Source: Algoriphagus machipongonensis (GTDB taxonomy: Bacteria > Bacteroidota > Bacteroidia > Cytophagales > Cyclobacteriaceae). From it: DNA of 64,000 bases. The position numbers were made by a program, and so were the translations under genes. The notes under the pieces were generated by a model. It was not told the origin of the DNA. It saw only the letters and a program-made list of their open reading frames with translations, and made no database searches. The stretch lies in the NCBI RefSeq assembly GCF_000166275.1, contig NZ_CM001023.1, forward strand, positions 372,001 through 436,000, in the 5' to 3' direction. Of the stretch, positions 56,401 through 64,000 are shown in pieces. The stretch's first letter is position 1. Each line of letters starts with the position of its first letter.

Positions 56401-56516
56401 GCCCGTCTGGGTTCTAACTTAGGGTTTGAGGCTAATGCTTTTGGAGAAAGATTGAGACTTAGGAAAATAGTCCCAAGCAACAGGCATAGAAAATTGAAGT
56501 TTCTACTTAATCGCAT
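53409..56516 (-). CDS. ThuA / PVC-type dehydrogenase / HEAT / lectin-like fusion protein
   Basis: This 1035-residue exported protein (signal peptide ~1-29) has four regions. A ThuA domain (~38-255; VLFLGHASEHHNSRLYAPWL) is followed by a propeller of the membrane-bound dehydrogenase type (~295-650), with two DTDGD calcium-like motifs (DTDGDGKAD, DTDGDDVAD) and AMAWDERGRLWIVESVDYP. HEAT-like helical repeats (~690-870) and a concanavalin-like C-terminal domain (~885-1035) complete it. No CxxCH heme motif is present, unlike many relatives, so electrons probably leave through the azurin encoded next. It likely oxidises a glycoside in the periplasm. The substrate is unknown. Confidence 0.87.
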   Translation of the reverse strand: MRLSRNFNFLCLLLGTIFLSLNLSPKALASNPKLEPRRAEVLFLGHASEHHNSRLYAPWLATALFESGINITYTEKLEDLNKENLSKYDGLVIYANHDVLSKEQESAMKSFVESGKGLIPLHSATGCFKNSDWYIETIGGQFASHGEGEFTSEFEAPGHAILQGLEPFNTWDETYVHQRINPDMTVLTERVEGEHHEPYTWVRNVGKGRVFYTAYGHDERTWKNAGFLALVKNGIFWAMGDEVQANVAALNIPDVSIYDETISDFTKRYEVPKMQEALSPDESKKLIQKPVDFSIELFASEPDIQNPIAMAWDERGRLWIVESVDYPNTFKETDGASNDRIKICEDTDGDGKADKFTVFADGLNIPTSMVFANGGIIVSMAPDFVFMKDTDGDDVADVKEVIMTGWGKNDTHAGPSNLQYGFDNKIWGVTGYSGFNGTINGEQMNFPQGIYRFDPNGQNFEYLAGSSNNTWGLGFSEDNNVFMSTANNTHAGYYSIPAKYLQRAFPKAGEGEISPAFDIQPIQKIDGHYDAHAMTPNLRQVDVVGGFTSAAGFRLYTARDFPKEYWNRIAFVNEPTIRLTHNAIIEPNGAGFSEKDGWNLLASSDEWFGPVQAEVGPDGAVWVADWYNFIIQHNVFVERQAPSRMVLPFEDQPHGQGNAFQSQLRDTNHGRIYRVVYKDGKNKPMQLSKEDTKGLIAALKNDNMFWRMTAQRLLVESGNQAVFGDLYKIVNNTSVDEIGLNSPAVHALWTLHGLGAFSGNNSEAIKVATAALSHAAAGVRKAAIAVLPTNQSTTQAIQEAGLTGDKDLNVRMHTILKLAEVPASAEAGAMLYQASLDEANAKDDWLQKAIFAAAAEQGDAFTDAIGPEKTDLTNRLESAVANERYELGRRSTLQYSPDVKGKAISISTEISQRRDAEPFGVITAQGDAQNGYSFYLEEGKLHWVVKQNGKSFEAVTSATLPESYQAVATISQDGKMEILVDGKSVAAAKANSAFTGKLAPSVRSGRDFGGDRNVGSYKDEFSFEGNLRNLVLELK

Positions 56517-56788
56517 GATTAATTCGGTTTATCAGGGTTTATCAAAATGATGTTGAAGCAAAGTCATCACTTTGATTCAACTTGGGATGTAAAACTACTA
56601 TTTGACTTACTTTTCAATTAGTCCCAAAACTTCAAAAAATAGCAAATTCCCTTCTATTTGGGAGGTTGATTTCTTTTAAGGCCTTGATTTACAATTGGCA
56701 GCATTTTTTTTGCGATTTTAGGAGCTGGTTTTTGTTTTTTAAAATTTGCTGGTAAGTCGTTTGAGACACATTCTTTTTTAAATATGAT

Positions 56789-59700
56789 TTAGGTCTCTAG
56801 GATGTCCGATTTTTTAGAAAAATCTTTAGGCAACTCTCCAAAGTGCTTTTGGAAGCATTTGGTGAAATAGGAAGGGCTGTTGAAACCGACCATTTCGCTG
56901 ATTTCTGCTATGCTGTGCAATCCATCATTGAGAAGTTCAGCTGATTTTTTCAAGCGAACCAACCGGATATAACCGTTAGGGGTGAGTTCAGAAACCCCTT
57001 TTATTTTACGCAATAGACTGGATTGGCTCATATGAAGCTGATCTGCTAAATCAGACACCCCAAATAATTCATTTTCGATATTTGCCAGTATTGCCTCGTT
57101 GATTTTACTCAGGAATTCTTCGTCAGCTTTTGAGTGAGCGATCGTGTCAGAATTCACCATAGGTAAGCTGGCAAAGGCCTTTTTGATCTGGTCTCTATGT
57201 TGAAGCAAGTTTTTGATTTGGAGGTACAGAAATTCTAGGGAGAATGGCTTCTCAAGGTATACATCTGCACCCATCTCCAAACCAGTGATTTTCGCAGTGA
57301 TGTTATTTTTGGCTGTAAGTAAGATGACAGGAATGTGACTCGTAGCCAAGTCGGATTTGATATGTTCACATAGTTTGTAACCATCCATTTCAGGCATCAT
57401 CACATCAGAAATAACCAGATCAATGGGTTCTTTTTTCAAGATTTCCAATGCCAATATTCCATTTGGAGCTTTGTGTATAACATATTGTCCTTTAAGCTTT
57501 TCACCTAGGAATTTTAGCAGTTCTTTATTGTCTTCTACTAGCAGGATGGCAGGAAGACTACTTTTTTTCTTTGATTTTACTTCCTTATCGGATGGTGGAA
57601 TTGACTCTTCTGAATCTTTTATCTCAGGAATTGCTTCCATTTCTTCCCCAAAATGAATGGCTTCTTTTTGTTTAATCGGCAACTCTAAAACAAATCTATT
57701 GAGTGTAGGGTCAGACTCTAAAACCAGTGAGCCATGGTGCATTTCTGCCAATGACTTTGCCAGTGGTAAACCTAAGCCTGTTCCTTGTTTAGCCTTTGTA
57801 CTGGTATTTTCCTCGATTTGAAAAAATGGTTCGAAAATTTTTCTAGCCAAGTCCGAAGGAATCAGGGAGCCATCGTTGGAAATCTGTATTCTAAAAACAG
57901 AAGAATTGGATGGGTCGTAATCTAATCGAAGATGGATCATCGCATCGGCATTTTTGAGGGCATTGATCAATAGATTGCTGAGAATCTTGATAACAGCCTC
58001 TTTATCTACATCTGCGAATAGTTTATTGATTGACTTTTCCAGTGTGAAATTTAGACCGGATTGGGTAGCTGTAACTTTAAACCTTAGATAGAGTTCCTCT
58101 AGTACCTCACAGATTTCAGTCTTAAGAAAGCTTAGTTTAAATCCTCGCTGCTCGGTCTTTCTGAAATCTAACAACTGATTGCTCAGATCTATCAGACGAT
58201 TGGTGTTTTTTTCAATAATCAATAAGTCATTTTTCACTGTCGAGTCCACAGATTTTTCTCTGCTTAGAATATCTTCTAGTGGCCCTTTGATCAAGGTAAG
58301 AGGTGTTCGGATTTCATGAGTAATATTGGTGAAGAACTCAATTTTTGCCTCGTACAGCTCTTTTTCTTTTTCTGCTTCCAATAAATTGAGCTGAACTTTA
58401 TGGCGATTGTTTACTCTGTTTTTATAGAATGAAATCAGCCAATAGGCTACTAAAACCCCCAGTATAACATAAAAGGCATACGCCATTGGAGTTAAATAAA
58501 ATGGCGGTAAAATCTCGATTTCTAATTGAGCCTCCTCATAATCGTCAGCAGACTGGATTTTGGGAGATCTAACCTGAAGTGTATAATTACCTGGTGGCAA
58601 ATAGGAATAAGAAATGGTTTGTGAGTCAGCCATCTGTCTCCATTCATCCTCAAGCCCCTCCATGCGATAAGAGTAATTCCAACTTTGGGAATTGGTGAAC
58701 CCCAGGGAAGCTACCTCAAAAGTCAGGGAATTTTGATCATGATTAAGGGTGATTTTATCTGTATAGCTAATTGATTTGCTTAGGATGCCATCTTCTGAAT
58801 TGATAGGGATTTCTTCATTGAAAAGTTGAATGCCTGTGAACACCAGTTCCGGCTGAAAATTGGAAACCTCAATTTTATCTGGATGAAAAGAGATCAACCC
58901 TCCCTGAGAACCGAAGTATAATGTTCCATCTTCCGCTTTATAGCCAGATCGATAATTGAATGGGCTGGGAATCAATCCGCTTTTTTCATCGAATAATCTT
59001 ACTGACTCAGTCTCAGGATCAAACTGCAGCAAGCCCTTATTGGAAGTGATCCATAGGTATCCATTATTATCCTCCAAAATTTTGTAATAGGTACTTGCAG
59101 GGAAGCCAGTAGCTACCGTATAGGGTTTGAATGTTTGGTTTTGACTTATGAATTTTGCAAATCCACCCCCGGTTGTAGCAATCCAAATGTTGTTTTTGGA
59201 GTCCTCAAATATGTCAATTACTGTCTTGTGTGGAATACTTCCTGGGGTACTAGGATCAGGTTTATATTGAGTTATTTCTCCGGTTTCGGCATCGATTCGA
59301 AAAAGGCCGTTGTTGTAAGTTCCTGCCCAGATGTTTCCGGAATGGTCTTCCATAAGAGCATACACAAAGTAATTTCTAAACTCTTCTAAGTTCCTGAACT
59401 TCTTCTCTTCACTTTCATACCTATACATTCCAAATGGTGTTCCAAGCCAGATTCTTTTTTTGCTGTCACTCAAAATGGAGAAAAAGTCATCTGTTTCTAG
59501 GCCTGCTCCTGGGGTGTTGGAATTAAAATTTGAGATTTTTCCAGTTTTGGTATTAATGATATTTACCCCGCCTGTGAAAGTCCCCACCCAAACTGAGTCG
59601 CCTTGTCTAGCGAGTCCATGAATGTTTCTGTAGGAGAGTTCTTGATTAGAATCACCCACTGGAATTTGATCAAATTTCCCTGTTTTCGGATCAAAAAGAT

Positions 59701-60868
59701 TTAGGCTAGCATCTTCCGTTCCGATCCATAATTTACCATCTCCATTTCCGATAATTTCTCTTACCCGCCTTCCGCTAATCGTATTTGCATTTGTGATCGG
59801 ATAGTATTTCTCAAATTTTACAGGTTGATTGGGCAGATAGTTTACTCCTCCAAAATAGCTGCCTACCCAAATACCTCCTTCTGTATCTTTCCAAAGGGAA
59901 TAAATGGCGTTGTTGGCAATTGAATAAGGATCATCTGCATTCTCTTGAAGGTGTTGGTAAGTATTGGTGACAAAATCATAGATAAATAGTCCGGATTCTG
60001 TTCCGATGCCAAGTTCATTTTGGCTGAACTGAAACATATCCCGGATGAATAAAGGGTCTCCATTTTCATCAGAAAGTAGAAGATCAGATACTTTTCCAGT
60101 ACTTTTTTCCATCTTCTTAGCACCTGAATTTTTGGTGCCAATAATTATGAAATCACCCCAATCATGAAGACCAATGATATTGTCCTGAGGAAGCTTTTTT
60201 TCCTCATCCATGTACATGGCGAATGTTTCAGATTCTTCAAGAAAACGACCAATACCATTTCCTACCACCGAAATCCAAACCACATTGTTTTCATCTACTT
60301 TGACTGAGGAAATATCTCCAGGAGGGATGGAACCTGATTGATTAGGGTCATGGGCAAAGAGAACCAGCTCTTTATTTCTGAAATTAAATCTGAATATTCC
60401 TTGGTTGTTTCCAGCTATCCAAATATTTCCGGATTGATCTTTTGCTATGGAAGAAATTATTCCGCTCGGACTTGCTCCATCTTTGGTTTGGTAAGGAAAA
60501 GAGGAAAACTTATCGAGAATTTTGTCATATAAATAAATACCTTCATCAGTCCCAAGCCATAAAAGTCCATCTTGGTCTTCAAAGATCACATGAATGTAAT
60601 CATTCCCTAGGATGTCCTCTGGCTTCCCCTTAGAATCAGTGGTGTAGTTTTTCCAACGCTGGCCATCAAATCTATTCAGGCCGTATTTAGTGCCAAACCA
60701 CATAAAGCCTTGGCTATCCTGAAAAATAGAAAAGACAGAGTTTTGAGATAGCCCGGAATTGACATCATAATGTCTAAAATAGTAACGCTTTTCCTGCGCT
60801 AAGCTGAAATTGCTTAGTAAAAGACTTAGGCTGAAAAAACCTGCCAGAAGTAGTTTGGACAAGTTCAT
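56789..60868 (-). CDS. Hybrid two-component regulator (HTCS) with AraC output
   Basis: I chose the ATG at 60868, giving 1359 residues and a signal peptide (MNLSKLLLAGFFSLSLLLSN); the longer frame adds 35 unlikely residues. The periplasmic sensor is a series of Reg_prop beta-propeller blades (~25-715, with repeated GLLWLGTDEGIYLYD-like units) and a Y_Y_Y domain, then a transmembrane helix near residue 800. A HisKA domain (His851 in THEIRTPLTLIKGP), a GHKL ATPase (TGLGLPLAKSL), a receiver (Asp1155 in VISDVMMPEMDG) and an AraC-type HTH follow. HTCS proteins sense oligosaccharides and switch on PULs. It faces the SusC gene across 651 bp. Confidence 0.95.
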   Translation of the reverse strand: MNLSKLLLAGFFSLSLLLSNFSLAQEKRYYFRHYDVNSGLSQNSVFSIFQDSQGFMWFGTKYGLNRFDGQRWKNYTTDSKGKPEDILGNDYIHVIFEDQDGLLWLGTDEGIYLYDKILDKFSSFPYQTKDGASPSGIISSIAKDQSGNIWIAGNNQGIFRFNFRNKELVLFAHDPNQSGSIPPGDISSVKVDENNVVWISVVGNGIGRFLEESETFAMYMDEEKKLPQDNIIGLHDWGDFIIIGTKNSGAKKMEKSTGKVSDLLLSDENGDPLFIRDMFQFSQNELGIGTESGLFIYDFVTNTYQHLQENADDPYSIANNAIYSLWKDTEGGIWVGSYFGGVNYLPNQPVKFEKYYPITNANTISGRRVREIIGNGDGKLWIGTEDASLNLFDPKTGKFDQIPVGDSNQELSYRNIHGLARQGDSVWVGTFTGGVNIINTKTGKISNFNSNTPGAGLETDDFFSILSDSKKRIWLGTPFGMYRYESEEKKFRNLEEFRNYFVYALMEDHSGNIWAGTYNNGLFRIDAETGEITQYKPDPSTPGSIPHKTVIDIFEDSKNNIWIATTGGGFAKFISQNQTFKPYTVATGFPASTYYKILEDNNGYLWITSNKGLLQFDPETESVRLFDEKSGLIPSPFNYRSGYKAEDGTLYFGSQGGLISFHPDKIEVSNFQPELVFTGIQLFNEEIPINSEDGILSKSISYTDKITLNHDQNSLTFEVASLGFTNSQSWNYSYRMEGLEDEWRQMADSQTISYSYLPPGNYTLQVRSPKIQSADDYEEAQLEIEILPPFYLTPMAYAFYVILGVLVAYWLISFYKNRVNNRHKVQLNLLEAEKEKELYEAKIEFFTNITHEIRTPLTLIKGPLEDILSREKSVDSTVKNDLLIIEKNTNRLIDLSNQLLDFRKTEQRGFKLSFLKTEICEVLEELYLRFKVTATQSGLNFTLEKSINKLFADVDKEAVIKILSNLLINALKNADAMIHLRLDYDPSNSSVFRIQISNDGSLIPSDLARKIFEPFFQIEENTSTKAKQGTGLGLPLAKSLAEMHHGSLVLESDPTLNRFVLELPIKQKEAIHFGEEMEAIPEIKDSEESIPPSDKEVKSKKKSSLPAILLVEDNKELLKFLGEKLKGQYVIHKAPNGILALEILKKEPIDLVISDVMMPEMDGYKLCEHIKSDLATSHIPVILLTAKNNITAKITGLEMGADVYLEKPFSLEFLYLQIKNLLQHRDQIKKAFASLPMVNSDTIAHSKADEEFLSKINEAILANIENELFGVSDLADQLHMSQSSLLRKIKGVSELTPNGYIRLVRLKKSAELLNDGLHSIAEISEMVGFNSPSYFTKCFQKHFGELPKDFSKKSDILET

Positions 60869-61017
60869 AGTATTTTGGGTTATTGGAATTGAAATTATCA
60901 AAAACCAATTAGCTAGGTCCTTATGAATGGAATTTTTACAGGCACGGCAAAAAAGTTGCAGGTAATTTTCCATTTCATGACTGAAAAGTTACAGAATTTC
61001 AACCTGTAAATTTCGTT

Positions 61018-61035
61018 TTCGCAATCGATTACGAA
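61018..61035. promoter_or_regulatory. LacI-type palindrome in the HTCS-SusC region
   Basis: The 18 bases TTCGCAATCGATTACGAA are symmetric at 16 positions around a central CG, with core AATCGATT, the pattern of LacI/GalR-family operators. It is about 150 bases before the HTCS start and 485 before the SusC start. HTCS regulators do not usually use such a site, so a separate LacI-type regulator or chance are the alternatives. Confidence 0.4.
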
Positions 61036-61423
61036 GTTGTCTGTTTTCTATTAATTAGGATTGATATATCCTTAAGGTTTTTCACGGAATTTCGCGATTA
61101 TTTAACTGTTTTAAGCTGTATAAATTTATGAAAACAGAATTAACTTCTGTAAAAATGGCATAGGGTAAATTTTTATTCATCTGTGTAGAAGATAAATTTA
61201 CATTTTTTGAAGTTTTTTTAATACAGTACCGCTTTTGGAAAATTTACATTTATAATCTCTAAAACAGAGCTTTTCATACCGAAAAGAAACATGTCAATTT
61301 GAAGTAATATTTATAATAAACCCCAAACTTTAATGCAGACAATTCTTACTCCCACCTAGCCAGAGAATTTGACAACCCAGTAGTCTTTAATAGGCTGGGG
61401 TAATTTTCCCTTTGATTTTCTTC

Positions 61424-61459
61424 ATTCCAGCTAAAGCCTTTTTCAAGGCTTCCTGGAAT
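61424..61459 (+). promoter_or_regulatory. Structured leader hairpin upstream of SusC gene
   Basis: An outer 7-bp stem (attccag / ctggaat) and an inner 7-bp stem (aagcctt / aaggctt) close a 4-nt loop. A second aaggctt at 61476-61482, followed by four more T residues, could pair with the same aagcctt arm. The two pairings exclude each other, as in an attenuator. It ends 61 bases before the SusC start. Confidence 0.45.
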
Positions 61460-61519
61460 CGTATTGTCCAAATCGAAGGCTTTTTTATTCACATAGTTTT
61501 TAACCCAAAATGATTATTT

Positions 61520-64000
61520 ATGAAAAGACTTCTTCTCATGAAATCTTGCCTTCTGCTCCTTATAGCTATCATGGCGGCTTCTCCGCTAATGGCGCAGCAA
61601 GGCAGAACTGTCCGGGGGACAATCCTGGAAGAAACATCCGGAGAGCCGCTCCCGGGTGTTAGTATCCTTGAAAAAGGAACTACAAATGGAACCGTCACAG
61701 ATTTGGACGGGAATTTTGCACTTACTCTCGCTAGCGTTGATGCGACCTTGAGAGTTTCCTTTATTGGATATAAAACACAAGAAATATTAGTTGATAACCG
61801 TACGGAAATCAATCTTCAAATGGTCAGTGATCTTGGTAATCTTGATGAGGTGATTGTCATTGGTTATGGCGAGCAGCAAAAAGAAACTATCACTGGGGCA
61901 GTGGCAAATGTCACGAGCCGAGATATTGACAAAGTACCTTCAGCAACTGTTTCTGGTGCCTTGGCAGGTAAAATGGCAGGTCTTTCCTTCCGTCAACCTG
62001 ATGGACGTCCCGGTGCTGGCGCTTGGCTTCAAATTAGAAACATGGGAACCCCACTTTTTGTAATTGATGGAATCCAGAAGGATGAAGGTCAATTTAACAA
62101 CTTGGCTCCAGGGGATATAGAAAGTATAACTATCCTAAAGGATGCATCAGCAGCTGTCTACGGGTCTAGAGCCGCCAATGGTGTGGTCCTTGTGAAAACG
62201 AAGCAGGGGAAGCGTGGAGAAACTCCAACCATTAATATCAACGGGTATTATGGCTGGCAAAACTGGTCCAGGTTTCCTGAGGGTGTGGACGCCTATGAAT
62301 GGATGCTTGGAAAAGCTGATGCAGACATTAACCAATTTGGAAGCACAAATATTACTGCTGAAGAATTAGAGAAATGGAATCAAGGAACTGAATATGGATA
62401 TAAGTCATTCGACTGGCAGGATTTTATCATTAAGGGAAATGCTCCACAAAGTAATTTCAACGCCTCGGTATCCGGTGGTTCTGAACGTACAAACTATTAC
62501 CTATCTGTAACCAGATTCGATCAGAAAGCTGTTTTCTCAGATGAGTTTGAGTTTAACAGAACGAATATCCAGTCCAATATCACCACCGATATTACCAACA
62601 AGCTGAAGGTAGGTATGCAGATTAATGGGCGGATTGAAAACAGAAATAACCCAGGAGTACCTGGTGGGGATGATTATTGGCAACCAAGATTTGCCTTGTT
62701 CAGAAACAGGCCAACAGAGAGACCTTATGCCAATGACAATCCGGACTACCCAGCCAACATCAATAATATAGAAACCAACTGGGCTTTGTTGAATTATGAC
62801 CGTACTGGTTTTTATGAAAACAAATGGCAGGTCTTACAGACAAACTTTACTGCCGAATACGAGATAATTCCTGGATTGACTGCGAAAGGTTTGTATTCCT
62901 ATTATTTGGCAGACAACATGTTCAATACCTTCGAATACACCTATGATGTATTTGGCTATAATCCAGAATCGGATGAATATTTTAGATCTGGTGGAAATGA
63001 TAACCCATACAGGGATCGAGGTCAGACAAAAATCATGGAGAACGTATGGCAATTGTCTTTGAGCTATAATAAAACTTTTGGTGAGAAGCATAATTTCTCT
63101 GCTTTTGCATTGAACGAGCGGATCGATCGAACCCGACTTTATAACTTCCTACACTCCGTACCTACCAATAATTATTTGGATATCATCAAGTTTGCTGATA
63201 CCGATACTTATAATGATGAGCGTCAAGTGGAGGCGAGAATTGGCTATGTAGGTCGAATCAATTACGACTACGCGGGCAAATATCTTTTGGAATTAGCAGG
63301 TCGTGCAGATGCTTCCTGGAAGTTCTCTCCTGATAATCGTTGGGGTTTCTTCCCTTCAGTTTCTGCAGGTTGGAGAATTTCAGAGGAAGAATTCATGAGT
63401 GAATTTTCTTCTAAACTTGATATGGATGAGCTGAAAATCAGAGCTTCCTATGGTCAACTAGGGGATGATAATATTGGTATCGGTCCATTTGATTATTTGA
63501 CAGGCTATAGATATGGTGTGTCCACGGTAATTGTGGATGGTGAAAATATTCAAGGTTCTGCCAATACCGGACAGCCGATTGATAACCTTTCTTGGTATGT
63601 AGCGAGTATCGCAGATATAGGATTGGACTTCTCTTTTGGTAGCGGCAAAATCACCGGTGCTGTTGATTATTTCCATAGAAAAAGAACGGGTCTTCGAGGG
63701 GTAAGAAATGATATTTTCTTGCCATTGGAACTTGGGTACGGTCTGACAGATGAAAATTTAAACTCAGACTCCAATTCTGGAGCAGAGATCGCTTTAAACT
63801 GGAATGGGAAAGCTGGAGATTTGGTATTCCGAGTTGGAGTAAATGCCTCCTATGCAAGAAGTAAATTCCTACAATCTTATAACCCAACTTTTAGCTCCTC
63901 ATGGGATCGATACAGAAACTCACGTGAAGATCGATACAATGGAATTTTCTGGGGATATGAAATAGAGGGTCAGTTTGAATCTTTTGAAGCGATAAATGAC
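61520..64000 (+). CDS. SusC/RagA-family TonB-linked outer-membrane transporter (3' end beyond window)
   Basis: An open frame of 827 codons runs from the ATG at 61520 to the right edge without a stop. After a signal peptide (1-26, ASPLMAQ) come a carboxypeptidase-regulatory-like domain (~30-105, RGTILEETSGEPLPGVSILEKG) and a TonB plug (NLDEVIVIGYGEQQKETITGAV, ALAGKMAGLS, TPLFVIDGIQ, ILKDASAAVYGSRAANGVVLVKTK), then barrel strands. The plug's QIRNMGTPLFVIDG segment is shorter than the usual form, which has several extra residues before PLYVIDG. There is no STN domain, so control by the divergent HTCS is more likely than by a FecI/FecR pair. SusC proteins import glycans with a SusD lid, presumably encoded just beyond the window. 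Confidence 0.95.
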   Translation, partial: MKRLLLMKSCLLLLIAIMAASPLMAQQGRTVRGTILEETSGEPLPGVSILEKGTTNGTVTDLDGNFALTLASVDATLRVSFIGYKTQEILVDNRTEINLQMVSDLGNLDEVIVIGYGEQQKETITGAVANVTSRDIDKVPSATVSGALAGKMAGLSFRQPDGRPGAGAWLQIRNMGTPLFVIDGIQKDEGQFNNLAPGDIESITILKDASAAVYGSRAANGVVLVKTKQGKRGETPTININGYYGWQNWSRFPEGVDAYEWMLGKADADINQFGSTNITAEELEKWNQGTEYGYKSFDWQDFIIKGNAPQSNFNASVSGGSERTNYYLSVTRFDQKAVFSDEFEFNRTNIQSNITTDITNKLKVGMQINGRIENRNNPGVPGGDDYWQPRFALFRNRPTERPYANDNPDYPANINNIETNWALLNYDRTGFYENKWQVLQTNFTAEYEIIPGLTAKGLYSYYLADNMFNTFEYTYDVFGYNPESDEYFRSGGNDNPYRDRGQTKIMENVWQLSLSYNKTFGEKHNFSAFALNERIDRTRLYNFLHSVPTNNYLDIIKFADTDTYNDERQVEARIGYVGRINYDYAGKYLLELAGRADASWKFSPDNRWGFFPSVSAGWRISEEEFMSEFSSKLDMDELKIRASYGQLGDDNIGIGPFDYLTGYRYGVSTVIVDGENIQGSANTGQPIDNLSWYVASIADIGLDFSFGSGKITGAVDYFHRKRTGLRGVRNDIFLPLELGYGLTDENLNSDSNSGAEIALNWNGKAGDLVFRVGVNASYARSKFLQSYNPTFSSSWDRYRNSREDRYNGIFWGYEIEGQFESFEAIND

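Larger units (their letters stand above)
60869..61519. other. 651-bp regulatory region between HTCS and SusC genes
   Basis: No ORF is credible. The region carries the two divergent promoters and the HTCS target site, although no exact TAnnTTTG box is present on either strand. It contains an imperfect palindrome (61018-61035), a small hairpin near 61134-61150 and a stronger leader hairpin (61424-61459), described separately. Confidence 0.5.

Noticed and set aside
53409..56516. Search for a heme-binding CxxCH motif in the dehydrogenase fusion
   Set aside because: No CxxCH was found anywhere in the protein, so it is not called a cytochrome-containing dehydrogenase.
61489..61812. Minus-strand ORF of 107 codons over the start of the SusC gene
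   Set aside because: It is a shadow of the SusC frame, which carries a signal peptide and plug motifs on the plus strand.
1..64000. tRNA, rRNA, CRISPR, insertion sequence or prophage genes
   Set aside because: I saw no cloverleaf-like segment, no regular spacer repeats and no transposase, integrase or phage protein in any frame.

Overview
The window is chromosomal DNA of a member of the Bacteroidota, most likely Cytophagales and close to Algoriphagus/Cyclobacteriaceae. This rests on gldE next to ssb and mutY, a SusC/RagA transporter with a divergent hybrid two-component regulator, DUF4221-type and other secreted proteins, almost no Shine-Dalgarno sequences, several GTG/TTG starts, and -7 promoter boxes of the TAnnTTTG type. 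It is moderately AT-rich. I saw no tRNA, rRNA, CRISPR array, transposase or prophage gene.

Bases 1-19 kb are mostly core genes. They hold a ClC chloride channel cut by the left edge, a secreted M28 peptidase, an unrecognised secreted protein, yjjX, yebC, an NDH-2 dehydrogenase, a Spy/CpxP-like periplasmic protein, gltB-gltD, and the block gldE-ssb-mutY facing a divergent unit of HU, a TPR protein, a 29-residue COX24/bS22-like ribosomal protein and ribonuclease G.

Bases 19-36 kb are accessory and surface-directed. A LytS/LytTR pair lies in line with a TonB-dependent receptor, a small TPR protein and a multi-pass membrane protein. These are followed by two M14 peptidases, a sulfatase, a CE15 glucuronoyl esterase, a type-B carboxylesterase and a DUF4221-like lipoprotein. 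Bases 36-46 kb hold a rhodanese, a Crp/Fnr regulator with an NTF2-like protein, uvrA, the NAD-salvage pair pnuC-nrk with a sulfatase directly behind it, a serine hydrolase and a second M28 peptidase.

Bases 46.5-56.5 kb are the most interesting part: eight genes on one strand, ending in a terminator. In transcription order they are a periplasmic ThuA/dehydrogenase/HEAT/lectin-like fusion, an azurin-type copper protein, a stand-alone ThuA protein, a Gfo/Idh/MocA oxidoreductase lacking the usual EKP lysine, a D-tagatose-3-epimerase-like isomerase, a GH43 glycosidase, and the two halves of plant Tm-1 as separate genes (UPF0261 and the PEP-hydrolase-like TIM barrel). I infer a pathway that oxidises a glycoside in the periplasm, passes the electrons to a blue-copper protein, and processes the oxidised sugar in the cytoplasm. 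GC-rich repeat-like patches separate parts of the cluster.

Bases 56.8-64 kb hold a hybrid two-component regulator facing a SusC-like transporter that runs off the right edge. Their 651-bp intergenic region contains a LacI-type palindrome and a leader hairpin with a competing terminator-like pairing. This is the control region of a polysaccharide-utilisation locus whose enzymes lie outside the window.
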